Of a DNA stretch of 64,000 nucleotides, positions 1-9,266 are shown in pieces. Location of the stretch: assembly GCF_027944115.1 (NCBI RefSeq), contig NZ_JAPJZI010000001.1, positions 1 through 64,000 of the forward strand, written 5' to 3'. Under the pieces are notes generated by a model. It was not told the origin of the DNA and did no database searches. It was given only the letters and a program-made list of their open reading frames with translations. Numbering within the stretch: position 1 is the stretch's first letter; the number at the start of each line of letters is the position of its first letter. Position numbers and translations under genes: made by a program. Origin of the DNA: Hoeflea prorocentri (GTDB lineage Bacteria; Pseudomonadota; Alphaproteobacteria; Rhizobiales; Rhizobiaceae).

Positions 1-46
1 GGTACTTCGTCTCAAGACGCGGGAGAGTAGGGCGCCGCCAGGTCCG
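1..46 (+). rRNA. 5S rRNA, 3' end (partial)
   Basis: The first bases carry the conserved 3' half of alphaproteobacterial 5S rRNA: the ACGCGGGAGAGTAGG block, then the CGCCGCCAGGTC closing strand that pairs with the 5' end of the molecule. The 5' part lies outside the window, so this is the tail of an rRNA operon transcribed rightwards. The exact 3' end is estimated from the usual GACCTGG/CCAGGTC closing stem and may be off by a few bases. No tRNA-fMet follows, although one often does in this group. Confidence 0.85.
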
Positions 47-95
47 CAAAACGCAAAACAAAAATATCTTCTCTGAACAGTGACAATTCAAAAAG

Positions 96-129
96 GCGGC
101 CCGGACATTTTGCTCCGGGCCGCTTTTTT
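96..129 (+). terminator. Rho-independent terminator of the rRNA operon
   Basis: A perfect 10-bp GC-rich stem (GCGGCCCGGA / TCCGGGCCGC) with an 8-nt loop is followed at once by six T. It lies about 50 nt after the 5S end and suits termination of the rRNA transcript. Confidence 0.9.
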
Positions 130-236
130 GCGTTTGGACACGCCTGTCCTGCGCACACTACCCGTACCGTCACGGGGCTTGACCCGTGACAACTCTACAC
201 GGCAGGCTGATAACAGATGCAATTGAGGGATCTGTT

Positions 237-527
237 ATGGATGTGCGTGAAAAGCGCTCGGTTGAAAACCTGGTTCTGGCAATCGTGCGGACTGAACTTG
301 CAAACAGACGCACTCTTTTGTCCTATCTCAACACCTCGATCGCATTGTTTGTTTCAGGTGTCGGTCTTTTGAAGCTCAGCGGCAGTTCGTGGCTGGAATG
401 GATTGGTATTGTGCTGATCCCGGTATCGCTCATCGTGGCGGTGATCGGTGTTGTGGACTATCTGGTGCTGCGGCGCAGTATCGAAAATGAGAGAGAAAGA
501 GCCGCCGCCGAAGACATCGATACCTGA
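237..527 (+). CDS. DUF202 (YidH-like) small membrane protein
   Basis: A 96-residue protein with the DUF202 signature near its N terminus (RTELANRRTLLSYLNTSIAL). Two hydrophobic helices follow (about residues 32-50 and 56-76), then a charged C terminus. It is probably an inner-membrane protein; the family has no settled biochemical role. An upstream GTG at 186 also keeps the frame open, but the ATG at 237 is preceded by GAGGGA at good spacing and gives the usual family length. It stands alone after the rRNA operon. A short perfect hairpin (565-581) lies downstream but lacks a T-run. Confidence 0.75.
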   Translation: MDVREKRSVENLVLAIVRTELANRRTLLSYLNTSIALFVSGVGLLKLSGSSWLEWIGIVLIPVSLIVAVIGVVDYLVLRRSIENERERAAAEDIDT

Positions 528-1138
528 TGGCACCGGATACTTGACTGCCGGCGGCGGCCCGAGACGGCACGCGCCGTGCCGCCTGTTCCATTGGCCGCAA
601 ATCTTGCGGCCATCTATGATTAGGAGCGGTGTGCGGGTAACAGGCGGTTTGTCGGAACTCGAACGGCTCAGCCATCCGGAACGTTCGGCAAACGGTCTTT
701 GAAGGTGTTGCCCGCGCCTACACGACGTATATTGTGCCGGCAATCTTCGGTTGCAAATTACATTCTGGTAATGAGAAAGTAATGGCGTCAAATCAGATGC
801 TTATGCATCATCACGATCGCGCGATCCGAGTGGAGCGCCATTGTATCGACGTCTTCGGGCCGAGCTGGCCGGACATGACGAACCAGGCGGATATGGTTCG
901 CAGGATTTTGCATATGGGCTCAGAACCCAAAACCGTGGCCTTACGCCCTTTAAGGATGCGTTGACTGGAGGTCGACTACAATCGCACAAGGGTATTGTGG
1001 GCCTCAGTTTTTGTGGCGGTTTGGGGCATGTCGTTCAGACGGCCATTTATATGATTGACAGCTGCAATCCGTTTGATGGCCATGGAAGCCGTGTCGGGGC
1101 GACGCTTGGTTACTGAACCATTTCAGGAGGTATCCGAT
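528..1138. other. Unassigned intergenic region
   Basis: About 610 bp without a convincing gene. Short open frames exist on both strands but none has a ribosome binding site plus a recognisable protein family, and they overlap one another in conflict. The only clear structure is a 7-bp perfect hairpin at 565-581. It could hold a decayed gene, a small RNA or promoters for the cytochrome b561 gene; I cannot tell which from sequence alone. Confidence 0.5.
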
Positions 1139-1690
1139 ATGAAGACTTCCAAACCTGCTGCGTACGACCTGGTTTCCCGTTTCAATCACTGGATCGTCGC
1201 GTTCGCCATGATCGGCATGCTGGCTTTCGGGATCTACATTGATGATTTTGTTCCACGCGGTCCACAAGCCGGTGCGCTGCTGCAGACCCACAAGGCGCTT
1301 GGCGTGCTTGTGCTCGCTTACGGATTGTGGCGGGTCGGTTGGCGGCTTGCCCGAGGGTTCCTGGACTCTGCCGCGCGGATGCCCGCCTGGCAGGAGATCC
1401 TGTCGAAGATCACCCATTGGGTGTTGATTGCAGGTATCATCCTCATGCCGCTCTCCGGAATGACGACCTCACTGTTCGGCGGCCATGACATCAATATATT
1501 CGGACTGTTCACCATACCCGGATTCACCGAAAACAAGACGGTGTCGGATCTGGCCGGCGATGCTCATGGGACCATCGCCAATATCCTGATTGCGTTCATC
1601 GTGCTGCACATCGCAGGCGCGCTCAAGCATCATGTCATCGATCGTGACACGACGCTTGTGCGCATGACCACCGGACGGACGGAACGCTAG
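1139..1690 (+). CDS. Cytochrome b561 family protein
   Basis: A 183-residue di-haem b-type membrane cytochrome of the CybB/b561 family, which passes electrons from ubiquinol or other donors within the inner membrane. Four hydrophobic helices are visible. Candidate haem-ligand histidines are in SRFNHW (helix 1), LLQTHKALG (helix 2), KITHWVL (helix 3) and VLHIAGALKHH (helix 4). The start is set by AGGAGG at 1125-1130, 8 nt before ATG 1139; an upstream in-frame start at 1055 lacks such a site. It is a single gene, convergent with the oxidoreductase on its right. The electron partner is unknown. Confidence 0.88.
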   Translation: MKTSKPAAYDLVSRFNHWIVAFAMIGMLAFGIYIDDFVPRGPQAGALLQTHKALGVLVLAYGLWRVGWRLARGFLDSAARMPAWQEILSKITHWVLIAGIILMPLSGMTTSLFGGHDINIFGLFTIPGFTENKTVSDLAGDAHGTIANILIAFIVLHIAGALKHHVIDRDTTLVRMTTGRTER

Positions 1691-1714
1691 GCCGAAGCCG
1701 GTCAGGCTGCGCTA

Positions 1715-2734
1715 CTACGACACCTTCACAACAAGTTTGCCGAAGTTCTTGCCGTTGAGCATGCCGATGAAAGCCGCGGGGGCGTTCTCCAGCCCCTCCA
1801 CGACATCCTCGCGATACTTGACTTTCCCCTCGGCGAGCCAGCCCGTCATATCCTTGACGAAGTCCCGGTAGCGGCTTTCGTAGTGATCGAAGATGATGAA
1901 ACCCTGCATCTTGATGCGCTTGACGAGCAGCATGCCGATCAGCGCCGGGCTGCGGTCCGGCCCGTCCGGCAGGCTGGTCGCATTGTAGCTGGCAATCCGG
2001 CCGCAGACCGGAATACGCGCATGAACATTGAGCAGCGGCAGGACCGCATCAAAGACGGCACCACCGACATTTTCGAAATAGACGTCGATGCCGTCAGGGC
2101 AGGCGGCTGCAAGCTGTTCTTTAAGGTCTGCTTCGTGACGGTCGATACAGGCGTCGAACCCGAGTTCCTCAACGGCATAGCGGCATTTTTCAGCGCCGCC
2201 GGCGACGCCGATCACCCGGCACCCTTTGAGTTTTGCAATCTGGCCGACCGCCGATCCGACGGCACCGGTTGCCGCCGAGACGACGACTGTCTCGCCTGGC
2301 TTTGGTTCGCCGATATCCAACAGGCCGACATAGGCGGTAAAGCCGGGCATGCCCATGACGCCGAGCGCAAGGGAGGGATGCGGCATGTCGTTGTCCAGCC
2401 GGGCAAGGCCTGTCCCGTCGGATACGGCATAGTCCTGCCAACCGTTTGTGCTGAGTACCAGGTCGCCAACCGCGAATTTCGGGTTTTTGGATTCTTCTAC
2501 CCGGGTTACCGTTCCGCCGATCATTACCTCATCGATGTTCACGGGCGGGGCGTAGGATGGCGCATCGTTCATGCGGCCGCGCATATAGGGGTCGAGTGAC
2601 AGATAAAGCGTGCGCAACAGGACCTCACCTTCGGCCGGTTGAGGTATTTGGGATTCCTCCAGCCTGAAGTTCTGCGGTGTCGGGAACCCGGTCGGGCGCG
2701 AAGCAAGCACAAAACGGCGATTTGTGTTGGTCAT
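1715..2734 (-). CDS. NADP-dependent oxidoreductase, CurA/MDR family
   Basis: A 339-residue zinc-independent medium-chain reductase of the group that contains E. coli CurA and leukotriene B4 12-hydroxydehydrogenase. These reduce activated C=C bonds (enones, quinones, curcumin) with NADPH. Visible marks are the N-terminal ASRPTGFPTPQNFRLEE and the nucleotide-binding motif AATGAVGSAVGQIAKLKGC. The start at 2734 is chosen over 2755 because AGAGGA lies 8 nt upstream. Its own promoter region holds a 15-bp operator (2800-2814) identical to that of the adjacent NemR-like repressor, so electrophile-inducible control is likely. The substrate is inferred only from the family. Confidence 0.88.
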   Translation of the reverse strand: MTNTNRRFVLASRPTGFPTPQNFRLEESQIPQPAEGEVLLRTLYLSLDPYMRGRMNDAPSYAPPVNIDEVMIGGTVTRVEESKNPKFAVGDLVLSTNGWQDYAVSDGTGLARLDNDMPHPSLALGVMGMPGFTAYVGLLDIGEPKPGETVVVSAATGAVGSAVGQIAKLKGCRVIGVAGGAEKCRYAVEELGFDACIDRHEADLKEQLAAACPDGIDVYFENVGGAVFDAVLPLLNVHARIPVCGRIASYNATSLPDGPDRSPALIGMLLVKRIKMQGFIIFDHYESRYRDFVKDMTGWLAEGKVKYREDVVEGLENAPAAFIGMLNGKNFGKLVVKVS

Positions 2735-2799
2735 GGTGTTTTCCTCTGTTTCCATAATTCGCCGGTTCGTAGCCGGCTTGATTTACTTGAATTCTCCAG

Positions 2800-2814
2800 T
2801 AGACCAGTCGTCTA
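2800..2814. promoter_or_regulatory. NemR-like operator, copy 1 (oxidoreductase promoter)
   Basis: TAGACCAGTCGTCTA is an inverted repeat TAGAC-N5-GTCTA, identical base for base to 3485-3499. It lies 66 nt upstream of the oxidoreductase start. It resembles the TAGACC...GGTCTA box described for E. coli NemR. Confidence 0.75.
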
Positions 2815-2877
2815 TTTCGGGAAAGCCGTTAGTTTTCAATATTTTGTGTTACTCAAAGCTCCCGGGATGTCTCCGAT

Positions 2878-3465
2878 TTACTGGATTTGCAACATCTGGC
2901 GCGTCGCCAGGAGAGCGTTTTTGAATGCATGTGTATCGTGGCGCAGCTTGGTCATCAGTGTTGCGCCAAGCCAGAGATCATAGAGTGCCAGCGCAGCCTG
3001 CACCGGCTTCAGGGTTTGGGGCAGGGATCCGTCACGTATGCCTTCCATCAGACATTGCGCCAACCGTGTGACAACGCGCTCGGTACCATCATGCAGGATT
3101 TCCCGCATGTTCTCGGAAAGGTCCGACACCTCGGCGCCGAGTTTGACGACGAGACATCGTGTGCCGAATTCAAACGCTTCCTGCGATTCGGTCCACAAGG
3201 TCCAGTAGCGGATGATGCGTTCGGCGGCACTGCGCCCGTCAGGCTTTAGAATCCGATCCATTCGCTCCAGATACCGTTCGAAATAGTCTTCCAGAAGCGC
3301 TTCGCCGAAATTCTCCTTCGAGCGGAAGTAATGATAGAAGGACCCCTTGGGAACCCCGGCCACCGAGAGCAGCTCGGACAGCCCGACAGCTGTGAAACCC
3401 TTGCCGAGAATGACTTCCCGGCTGGAATCAAGAATGTGTTGACGCGTGTCTGTCTGCGCAGCCAT
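2878..3465 (-). CDS. TetR/AcrR family repressor, NemR-like
   Basis: A 195-residue TetR-family regulator. The N-terminal helix-turn-helix (GLSELLSVAGVPKGSFYHYF) and the block TRCLVVKLGAEVSDLSENMR are close to E. coli NemR, a repressor that senses reactive electrophiles and chlorine oxidants through Cys106. Cys104 here occupies the same place. It sits directly upstream of the CurA-type reductase, and identical operators precede both genes, implying autorepression plus control of the reductase. The ATG at 3465 is preferred over the upstream in-frame TTG at 3483. The inducer is inferred from similarity and not shown. Confidence 0.85.
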   Translation of the reverse strand: MAAQTDTRQHILDSSREVILGKGFTAVGLSELLSVAGVPKGSFYHYFRSKENFGEALLEDYFERYLERMDRILKPDGRSAAERIIRYWTLWTESQEAFEFGTRCLVVKLGAEVSDLSENMREILHDGTERVVTRLAQCLMEGIRDGSLPQTLKPVQAALALYDLWLGATLMTKLRHDTHAFKNALLATRQMLQIQ

Positions 3466-3484
3466 GCCTTCTTCTAGAATCAAT

Positions 3485-3499
3485 TAGACCAGTCGTCTA
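3485..3499. promoter_or_regulatory. NemR-like operator, copy 2 (regulator promoter)
   Basis: The same 15-bp inverted repeat as at 2800-2814 (TAGACCAGTCGTCTA), placed about 20 nt before the start of the TetR regulator, as expected for autorepression. Confidence 0.75.
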
Positions 3500-3589
3500 G
3501 CCTTGGCTTTGAGGGCCTGCATTTCAACGGGCAAGGGTGCAGTTCGTCGGTAAAGCGGGGGATCGTCCCTTACAGGCCCGATTTTGGGG

Positions 3590-4207
3590 CTATTTTGCCT
3601 CCAATCCACCGGCTTCGGTCAGGAACCGGACGATATCGTCGACCCCGTCACCGCGGCGCAGGTCGGTAAAGACACTCGGACGACCCTGTCTTCCCTTGTC
3701 GGCATCGCGCGCCATGACATCGAGATCCGCGCCGACATGAGGCGCAAGATCCGCCTTGTTGATAATCAGAAGATCCGAGCGGGTAATGGCCGGGCCGCCC
3801 TTGCGAGGGATTTCCTCGCCCTGGCACACGGAGATCACGTAAAGCGTCAGATCGGCGAGGTCCGGCGAGAAGGTGGCTGCCAGATTGTCGCCGCCCGATT
3901 CAATGAAAACGATATCGAGATCCGGATGTTTGCCTGAGAGGTCCTCAATGGCAGCGAGATTGATCGACGCGTCCTCCCGGATGGCTGTATGCGGGCAGCC
4001 GCCGGTTTCCACGCCAATAATCCGATCCGACGACAGCGCCTGCATGCGCACCAGCGCCTCCGCATCTTCGCGTGTGTAGATATCATTGGTGACGACGCCG
4101 ACCGACCAGCGTTCGCGCATTGCCTTGCAGAGCTTTTCGGTGAGCGTCGTCTTGCCTGATCCGACAGGACCGCCGATGCCCACACGCAATGGACCGTTTG
4201 AACTCAT
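3590..4207 (-). CDS. ureG: Urease accessory GTPase UreG
   Basis: A 205-residue SIMIBI GTPase that delivers nickel to apo-urease in the UreDFG complex, driven by GTP hydrolysis. The P-loop GPVGSGKT is at residues 13-20, the nickel-binding CPH motif at 71-73, ESGGDN at 103-108 and the guanine motif NKAD at 150-153. All key residues are present and the length is typical. It overlaps ureF by 4 nt and is the last gene of the urt-ure operon. Confidence 0.97.
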   Translation of the reverse strand: MSSNGPLRVGIGGPVGSGKTTLTEKLCKAMRERWSVGVVTNDIYTREDAEALVRMQALSSDRIIGVETGGCPHTAIREDASINLAAIEDLSGKHPDLDIVFIESGGDNLAATFSPDLADLTLYVISVCQGEEIPRKGGPAITRSDLLIINKADLAPHVGADLDVMARDADKGRQGRPSVFTDLRRGDGVDDIVRFLTEAGGLEAK

Positions 4208-4875
4208 GATCGAAAGATCCTCGAATGTTGCATTTCGTGCTTCATGGCCGCGATCTCTGCAAGGAAGGTGGCGCTGCCAAGGTCATCCAGCGTGGCCGTA
4301 GCCGCGCGCCTGCCGGTCTCGGCAAGGACCGGCTCCAGCGCTGAGAGGACACTGACACCCTGTTTTTGGCCAATTGACGTCAGTCTCAAGCCGGCCTGGA
4401 TCAGGTTTGAGGTAAAGGCGTGAAGATAGGCGGTGACCGTCGCCTCCACTGAAATGCCATGTGCGCCCGCCAGTGCGCCGACCGCGACAGGCAGCGGGCA
4501 GTCCGGGCCAAGCTCGACGGGAACCGGTGCAGGCCAGGCTGAAGCGGCCTCAAGGAAAGCGGCGCCCTGGTTTACAGTTTCCAGATGCCTCTCGCTCGAC
4601 CCCGTTAGCGCTTCACCCAGCGCGCGCAGATCTTCAAGGTCCTCACCCGCCCTTGCTCGCCGCCAGCTTTCAGCGACAAGCACGGCGTCGTTCCAGGCCG
4701 AACCCCGTTCCAAAAGATCGCGGAGCCAGGCCTCAAGGTCTCCGGCGTCTGCAATGCGGCCATCATGCACCGCATATTCCAGCCCATGGCTATAGGAGAA
4801 GGCGCCGACCGGGAAACTCGGCGACAGCCAACTCATCAGGCGCAGCAGGGACTGGCTGGATAGGGTCTCATTCAT
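4204..4875 (-). CDS. ureF: Urease accessory protein UreF
   Basis: A 223-residue all-helical protein that bridges UreD and UreG and controls the GTPase during nickel insertion. The family signature [20 protein letters not shown] lies near the N terminus. The start is placed at ATG 4875, which overlaps ureE by 8 nt. An in-frame ATG at 4890 is possible, but neither has a strong ribosome binding site, so translation is probably coupled to ureE. Confidence 0.95.
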   Translation of the reverse strand: MNETLSSQSLLRLMSWLSPSFPVGAFSYSHGLEYAVHDGRIADAGDLEAWLRDLLERGSAWNDAVLVAESWRRARAGEDLEDLRALGEALTGSSERHLETVNQGAAFLEAASAWPAPVPVELGPDCPLPVAVGALAGAHGISVEATVTAYLHAFTSNLIQAGLRLTSIGQKQGVSVLSALEPVLAETGRRAATATLDDLGSATFLAEIAAMKHEMQHSRIFRS

Positions 4876-5323
4876 GGTGGTGATGTCCATGTGTACCCGA
4901 ATAGGCGCCGCCTTCCGGGTCGAACGGTCCTTCGATCTCCGTAACTTGAGCGCCCAAGCCTTCCAGCATGGCGCGCATGGTGTGATCCCGGCGGATCAGG
5001 ATGGACGTCTCACTGATCGCCGAAGGACAATGACGATTGCCCAGATGCCAGGCGAGCTGCAACAGATGGAGCCTGTCCCTTGCCGTCACGTGGTAGAGCG
5101 GCTCCGGTTCTGCCCGGACCTCAATGATGCGCCCATCACTCAGGAGCAGACCATCCCCGTGGCGCAGAAGCCGCGCCTCGGGAAGATCCAGCAGGAAGCC
5201 GATCCCGTTATCCGACGTCATGACAATGCGCCGACGATGCCGTCCGGTCTCGTCAAGCGTGATGGTGCCTGCAAGCTTGCCCGGATCGACCGGGACGATC
5301 CGGTTGACGGTGGGCTGTGTCAA
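4868..5323 (-). CDS. ureE: Urease nickel metallochaperone UreE
   Basis: A 151-residue nickel-binding chaperone with the peptide-binding N-terminal and metal-binding C-terminal domains of UreE. It ends in a short histidine tail (THGHHHHE, residues 144-151) that likely binds extra Ni. The only start compatible with full length is TTG at 5323, which overlaps the ureC stop as TTGA; the next ATG would remove a third of the first domain. A rare start plus overlap suggests coupling to, and lower yield than, the structural subunit. Confidence 0.93.
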   Translation of the reverse strand: MTQPTVNRIVPVDPGKLAGTITLDETGRHRRRIVMTSDNGIGFLLDLPEARLLRHGDGLLLSDGRIIEVRAEPEPLYHVTARDRLHLLQLAWHLGNRHCPSAISETSILIRRDHTMRAMLEGLGAQVTEIEGPFDPEGGAYSGTHGHHHHE

Positions 5324-7032
5324 AACAGGAAATACCTTTGTGCCATGGAGACGGTCTCAGCCGGCTCGCAGGTCAGAAGTTCACCATCGGCTCGCACTTC
5401 GTAGGTTTCCGGATCGACCTCGATCTCCGGGAGCGAGGCATTGAGCATCATTGCGCTCTTTCCGATCGAGCCGCGTGTGTTTTCCACCGGGATCATTGTT
5501 TTTTCAGCACCCAGTTTCCTGCCAAGATCCGAGGAGGCGGCGGCTGCCGAGACGAATGTGACGGACGAGTTTGTCAGCGCTTTGCCGAAAGCCCCGAACA
5601 TGGGTCGGTAATGGACCGGCTGCGGTGTCGGGATCGACGCATTCGGATCGCCCATCGGTGCGGCGGCAATCGTGCCGCCGATCAGAACGGTATCGGGTTT
5701 GACGCCGAAGAAGGCCGGGTTCCAGACAACGATGTCCGCGCGCTTACCCGGCTCGAGCGATCCGATATGGGCGGACATGCCGTGCGCAATAGCGGGGTTG
5801 ATCGTGTATTTCGCAATATATCTGCGCACCCGGAAGTTGTCGTTCTCTCCGGTTTCTTCCGGCAATCTGCCGCGTTGGCGCTTCATCTTGTCTGCGGTCT
5901 GCCACGTGCGGATCAGAACCTCGCCGACCCGGCCCATGGCCTGGCTGTCGGACGCGATGATCGAGAAGGCACCGAGATCGTGGAGAATGTCCTCCGCCGC
6001 AATTGTTTCGGGCCGGATTCGGCTTTCGGCGAAGGCAACGTCTTCGGGGATGTTGGCGTCGAGATGATGGCAGACCATCAGCATGTCGAGATGTTCCGCC
6101 GCCGTGTTGACGGTAAAGGGAAGGGTCGGATTGGTGGAGGACGGCAGAATATTCGGGAGCCCGCAAACCTTGATGATATCGGGTGCGTGGCCGCCGCCCG
6201 CGCCTTCCGTGTGGAAAGCGTGGATCGTGCGCCCGTCGATCGCGGCGATCGTATTTTCGACAAAACCGCTTTCGTTGAGCGTATCGGTATGGATCATCAC
6301 CTGAACGTCCATCGCGTCGGCAACGGAAAGGCATGTATCGATGGCGGCAGGTGTTGTGCCCCAATCCTCGTGGAGTTTCAGAGCGCAAGCGCCGGCATTG
6401 ACCATCTCTTCCAGAGCAGCCGGTTTTGACGCATTGCCCTTGCCGGCAAAGGCAAGGTTCATCGGGAAAGCGTCGGCGGCCTGGATCATGCGGCCGATGT
6501 GCCAGGGTCCGGGCGTGCAGGTCGTTGCAAGGGTGCCGTGCGCCGGCCCGGTGCCACCGCCCAGCATGGTGGTGACGCCCGACATCAGGGCTTCATCGAT
6601 CTGCTGCGGGCAAATGAAATGGATATGGGCATCGAAACCCCCGGCGGTCACGATCTTGCCTTCGCCGGCAATTGCTTCGGTTCCGGGTCCGATCACGATA
6701 TCGACGCCGGCCTGGGTATCGGGGTTTCCGGCCTTGCCGATCCGCTCGATGATCCCGTCCCGAATGCCGATATCGGCCTTGTAGATGCCGGTGTGATCGA
6801 CGATCAGGGCATTGGTGATCACGGTGTCCACGGCACCCTCGGCGCGGGTGGCCTGCGACTGGCCCATACCGTCGCGGATGACCTTGCCACCACCGAATTT
6901 TACCTCGTCGCCGTAGACTGTAAGGTCGCGCTCGACCTCGATGAAAAGCTCGGTATCGGCCAGGCGAACCTTATCGCCTGTTGTCGGGCCGAACATGTCC
7001 GCATAGGCGGCTCTTGAAATCGTTGCGGGCAT
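5320..7032 (-). CDS. ureC: Urease alpha subunit UreC
   Basis: The 570-residue catalytic subunit hydrolyses urea to ammonia and carbamate at a binuclear nickel centre. Visible active-site elements are HIHFICPQQ (Ni-binding histidines), the carbamylated lysine in [10 protein letters not shown] (Lys219), [10 protein letters not shown], the [15 protein letters not shown] segment, and the flap cysteine/histidine in MVCHHLD. Length and motifs are complete. It lies 6 nt after ureB and overlaps ureE by 4 nt. The enzyme is cytoplasmic, as an (ABC)3 trimer. Confidence 0.98.
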   Translation of the reverse strand: MPATISRAAYADMFGPTTGDKVRLADTELFIEVERDLTVYGDEVKFGGGKVIRDGMGQSQATRAEGAVDTVITNALIVDHTGIYKADIGIRDGIIERIGKAGNPDTQAGVDIVIGPGTEAIAGEGKIVTAGGFDAHIHFICPQQIDEALMSGVTTMLGGGTGPAHGTLATTCTPGPWHIGRMIQAADAFPMNLAFAGKGNASKPAALEEMVNAGACALKLHEDWGTTPAAIDTCLSVADAMDVQVMIHTDTLNESGFVENTIAAIDGRTIHAFHTEGAGGGHAPDIIKVCGLPNILPSSTNPTLPFTVNTAAEHLDMLMVCHHLDANIPEDVAFAESRIRPETIAAEDILHDLGAFSIIASDSQAMGRVGEVLIRTWQTADKMKRQRGRLPEETGENDNFRVRRYIAKYTINPAIAHGMSAHIGSLEPGKRADIVVWNPAFFGVKPDTVLIGGTIAAAPMGDPNASIPTPQPVHYRPMFGAFGKALTNSSVTFVSAAAASSDLGRKLGAEKTMIPVENTRGSIGKSAMMLNASLPEIEVDPETYEVRADGELLTCEPAETVSMAQRYFLF

Positions 7033-7038
7033 GGTTGT

Positions 7039-7344
7039 TTAGAGCTCCCCCATGATCTTCTTCTGGAAACCGAATATGTGTCTCGAACCGCCGAACGGTA
7101 CGAGCGTGACATCACGCTCCTGCCCGGGTTCGAAGCGCACAGCGGTGCCGGGTGCGATGTCGAGGCGCATGCCGCGCGCCTTTTCACGCTCGAAGACCAG
7201 CGCTTCATTGGTTTCGTGGAAATGGTAGTGGCTGCCGACCTGAACGGGCCGGTCGCCGCTGTTGGCAACGCGGATGACGATCGTTTCGGCCCCTTCATTG
7301 AAGGTGATGTCGCCTTGTGCGCAAATGATTTCGCCTGGGATCAT
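7039..7344 (-). CDS. ureB: Urease beta subunit UreB
   Basis: A 101-residue structural subunit beginning MIPGEI, with the conserved [11 protein letters not shown] and [10 protein letters not shown] blocks. It packs with UreA and UreC in the urease trimer of heterotrimers. It is separated from ureA by 8 nt and from ureC by 6 nt, the standard three-gene layout (ureA-ureB-ureC), with no fusion as found in Helicobacter. Confidence 0.97.
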   Translation of the reverse strand: MIPGEIICAQGDITFNEGAETIVIRVANSGDRPVQVGSHYHFHETNEALVFEREKARGMRLDIAPGTAVRFEPGQERDVTLVPFGGSRHIFGFQKKIMGEL

Positions 7345-7352
7345 GGAAGCAC

Positions 7353-7655
7353 CTATCGGATCGGGTGATGGACGGTGACGAGTTTTACGCCGTCGGGAAA
7401 GGTGGCCTCGACCTGAACGTCATGGATCATCTCTGCGATGCCCTCCATGACTTCGTCGCGTCCGATGACATGGGCGCCGGCTTCCATCAGGTCGGCCACG
7501 CTGCGTCCGTCCCTTGCCCCTTCGACGACAAAATCCGAGATCAACGCCACTGCTTCCGGATGGTTGAGCTTGACGCCCCTTGCGCGTCTCTTGCGCGCCA
7601 CTTCGGCTGCCATCGCGATGAGCAGCTTGTCCTTTTCCCGAGGTGTCAGGTTCAT
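7353..7655 (-). CDS. ureA: Urease gamma subunit UreA
   Basis: A 100-residue subunit beginning [20 protein letters not shown], the hallmark of UreA, with [17 protein letters not shown] and the C-terminal [14 protein letters not shown]. Length is exactly typical. A ribosome binding site (GGGAGAG) precedes the ATG. It sits 9 nt after ureD. Confidence 0.97.
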   Translation of the reverse strand: MNLTPREKDKLLIAMAAEVARKRRARGVKLNHPEAVALISDFVVEGARDGRSVADLMEAGAHVIGRDEVMEGIAEMIHDVQVEATFPDGVKLVTVHHPIR

Positions 7656-7664
7656 GTTCTCTCC

Positions 7665-8528
7665 CTAGGTATTCCATAATTTCGGCAGGCCTTGATGGGC
7701 GCCTGTCAGTTTCCGGTTGCACCAGTCGATCACCGGCACGAGTTGCCGGCGCAGATCCAGGCCGCTTTCTGCGATCATCCGCACAACAAGACGCTCTCCG
7801 GCCGAGTTGCGAATGGCGCTGGCGCCCGCGTTTTTCCCGAGCATTGCCCGAACCGGCTCAATCATGTCGGCCGCGTTCGGATGGACCAGCAGAACCGTTG
7901 CGATCGCGCTGGCTCCGGCCATGGTCGCAGGACGGCGCAGGACATCAAGGACGTCACCTTGAAGACGGGTGTCTTCGGCGTGCAGCACCTGTCCGCCGCG
8001 ATAGATGCGCCAACGGTCGAGAAACGACGCCTGATGAACGACCTCGTTCATTGCCCGGCGTCCGAAAATGACGGGCTCGACCAGTAACAGGGCGGCGTCC
8101 TTTGCCAGCTCGACATTCAGCTCTCGCGACAGTGCGGACCGGTCGAACAGGATTGTCTCCTGCGGTAGCCAGGATAAGGCCGCGCCGCCGCCGATTTTCA
8201 TGCCGACCGTGATGCGCGCCGTATCGCTTGCGGCGCGGTAGACCTTTTCGCAGGCCTGCGTTGTCATGACAGCGCGGGCGTTTTTTCCGATATCGATGGA
8301 CCAGTCCAGCCGGTCGCCACCGGTCACGCCGCCCGAGATATTGATCAGAACAGCGTCCAGCGCCGGGCCGTTATGGGTTTTCGGCAGCCGGATTTTCGCG
8401 GCACCCTGCTGATAGAGGCGTCCGAGCCTTGATTTGCCTTCGATATGGGCGACAGATATGCGAGCGGCTCCTTTAACCCGCTGGAGCCGTTTGTTCGGCA
8501 CGATCTCGTGACGCAATACTGCCTCCAT
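7665..8528 (-). CDS. ureD: Urease accessory protein UreD
   Basis: A 287-residue scaffold protein that binds apo-urease and, with UreF and UreG, forms the nickel-insertion complex. Family blocks are LQRVKGAARISVAH, NISGGVTGGDRLDW and AVMTTQACEKVYRA. An in-frame GTG at 8543 would add five residues; ATG 8528 is preferred, but neither has a clear ribosome binding site. Its closeness to urtE (under 25 nt) argues for one urea uptake and hydrolysis operon. Confidence 0.95.
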   Translation of the reverse strand: MEAVLRHEIVPNKRLQRVKGAARISVAHIEGKSRLGRLYQQGAAKIRLPKTHNGPALDAVLINISGGVTGGDRLDWSIDIGKNARAVMTTQACEKVYRAASDTARITVGMKIGGGAALSWLPQETILFDRSALSRELNVELAKDAALLLVEPVIFGRRAMNEVVHQASFLDRWRIYRGGQVLHAEDTRLQGDVLDVLRRPATMAGASAIATVLLVHPNAADMIEPVRAMLGKNAGASAIRNSAGERLVVRMIAESGLDLRRQLVPVIDWCNRKLTGAHQGLPKLWNT

Positions 8529-8551
8529 GGCCAATCCAATCACAAGCCGCT

Positions 8552-9253
8552 CTATACCATCAGGTGGCGGCGCACGTCAGGATTATCTAGATCGGCGGCG
8601 AGACCGCTGTGAACCATCTCGCCCCGGTCCATTATATAGACCCGGTCAGCGAGTTCGCGGCAGAAATCGAGATATTGCTCCACCAGCAGGATCGTCAGGC
8701 CGACGGTATCGCGCAGATAGGTCAGGGCACGGCCGATATCCTTGATGATGGATGGCTGGATGCCCTCGGTCGGCTCATCAAGGATCAAGAGTTTCGGGCG
8801 GGTCACAAGCGCTCTGCCGATTGCCAGTTGCTGTTGCTGGCCGCCCGACAGATCGCCGCCTCTTCGTGGCAGCATGGTCTCCAGAACAGGGAAGAGTTCG
8901 AAGACCTCAGGAGGGATGGTCCTCGATCTGCGGTCAAGGCAGGCAAAGCCGGTCTGAAGGTTTTCCTCAACGGTTAGAAGGGGAAAAATCTCGCGGCCCT
9001 GCGGGACCGTTGCAATACCCTTTGACGCGCGGACATAGGGCGCCTGGTTGTCCAGGTTGTCGCCATCGAAGGTGACCGCGCCTGAGGATGTCGCATGCTG
9101 GCCGGTGATGGCCCGCAGGAGCGAGGTCTTGCCGACGCCGTTGCGCCCGAGGACGCAGGTAATCGCCGAGGGTTCGGCGCTCATTGACACGCCGCGCAGC
9201 GCTTCGGCGGCGCCGTAGTGGAGATGCAGGTTTTCAACCGTAAGCGTTGCCAT
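8552..9253 (-). CDS. urtE: Urea ABC transporter ATPase UrtE
   Basis: A 233-residue ATP-binding subunit of the branched-chain-amino-acid (HAAT) type, one of two ATPases in the urea importer. Walker A GRNGVGKT is at residues 36-43, the signature LSGGQ at 135-139 and Walker B LLILDE at 155-160. The ATG at 9253 has AGGAGG just upstream; the longer open frame to 9352 runs into urtD and is not used. Assignment to urea rests on its position between urtD and ureD and on its LivF-like sequence. Confidence 0.95.
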   Translation of the reverse strand: MATLTVENLHLHYGAAEALRGVSMSAEPSAITCVLGRNGVGKTSLLRAITGQHATSSGAVTFDGDNLDNQAPYVRASKGIATVPQGREIFPLLTVEENLQTGFACLDRRSRTIPPEVFELFPVLETMLPRRGGDLSGGQQQQLAIGRALVTRPKLLILDEPTEGIQPSIIKDIGRALTYLRDTVGLTILLVEQYLDFCRELADRVYIMDRGEMVHSGLAADLDNPDVRRHLMV

Positions 9254-9266
9254 GATCTCCTCCTGA

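Noticed and set aside
47-95. A tRNA following the 5S rRNA
   Set aside because: No cloverleaf or T-loop sequence is present between the 5S end and the terminator.
734-1116. Two overlapping plus-strand frames (734-964, 841-1116) as small genes
   Set aside because: They conflict with each other, lack ribosome sites and match no family; no evidence beyond being open.
5317-6429. A 370-codon open frame on the plus strand opposite ureC
   Set aside because: It lies wholly antisense to the intact, highly conserved urease alpha gene, has no recognisable family and follows from the high-GC codon bias.
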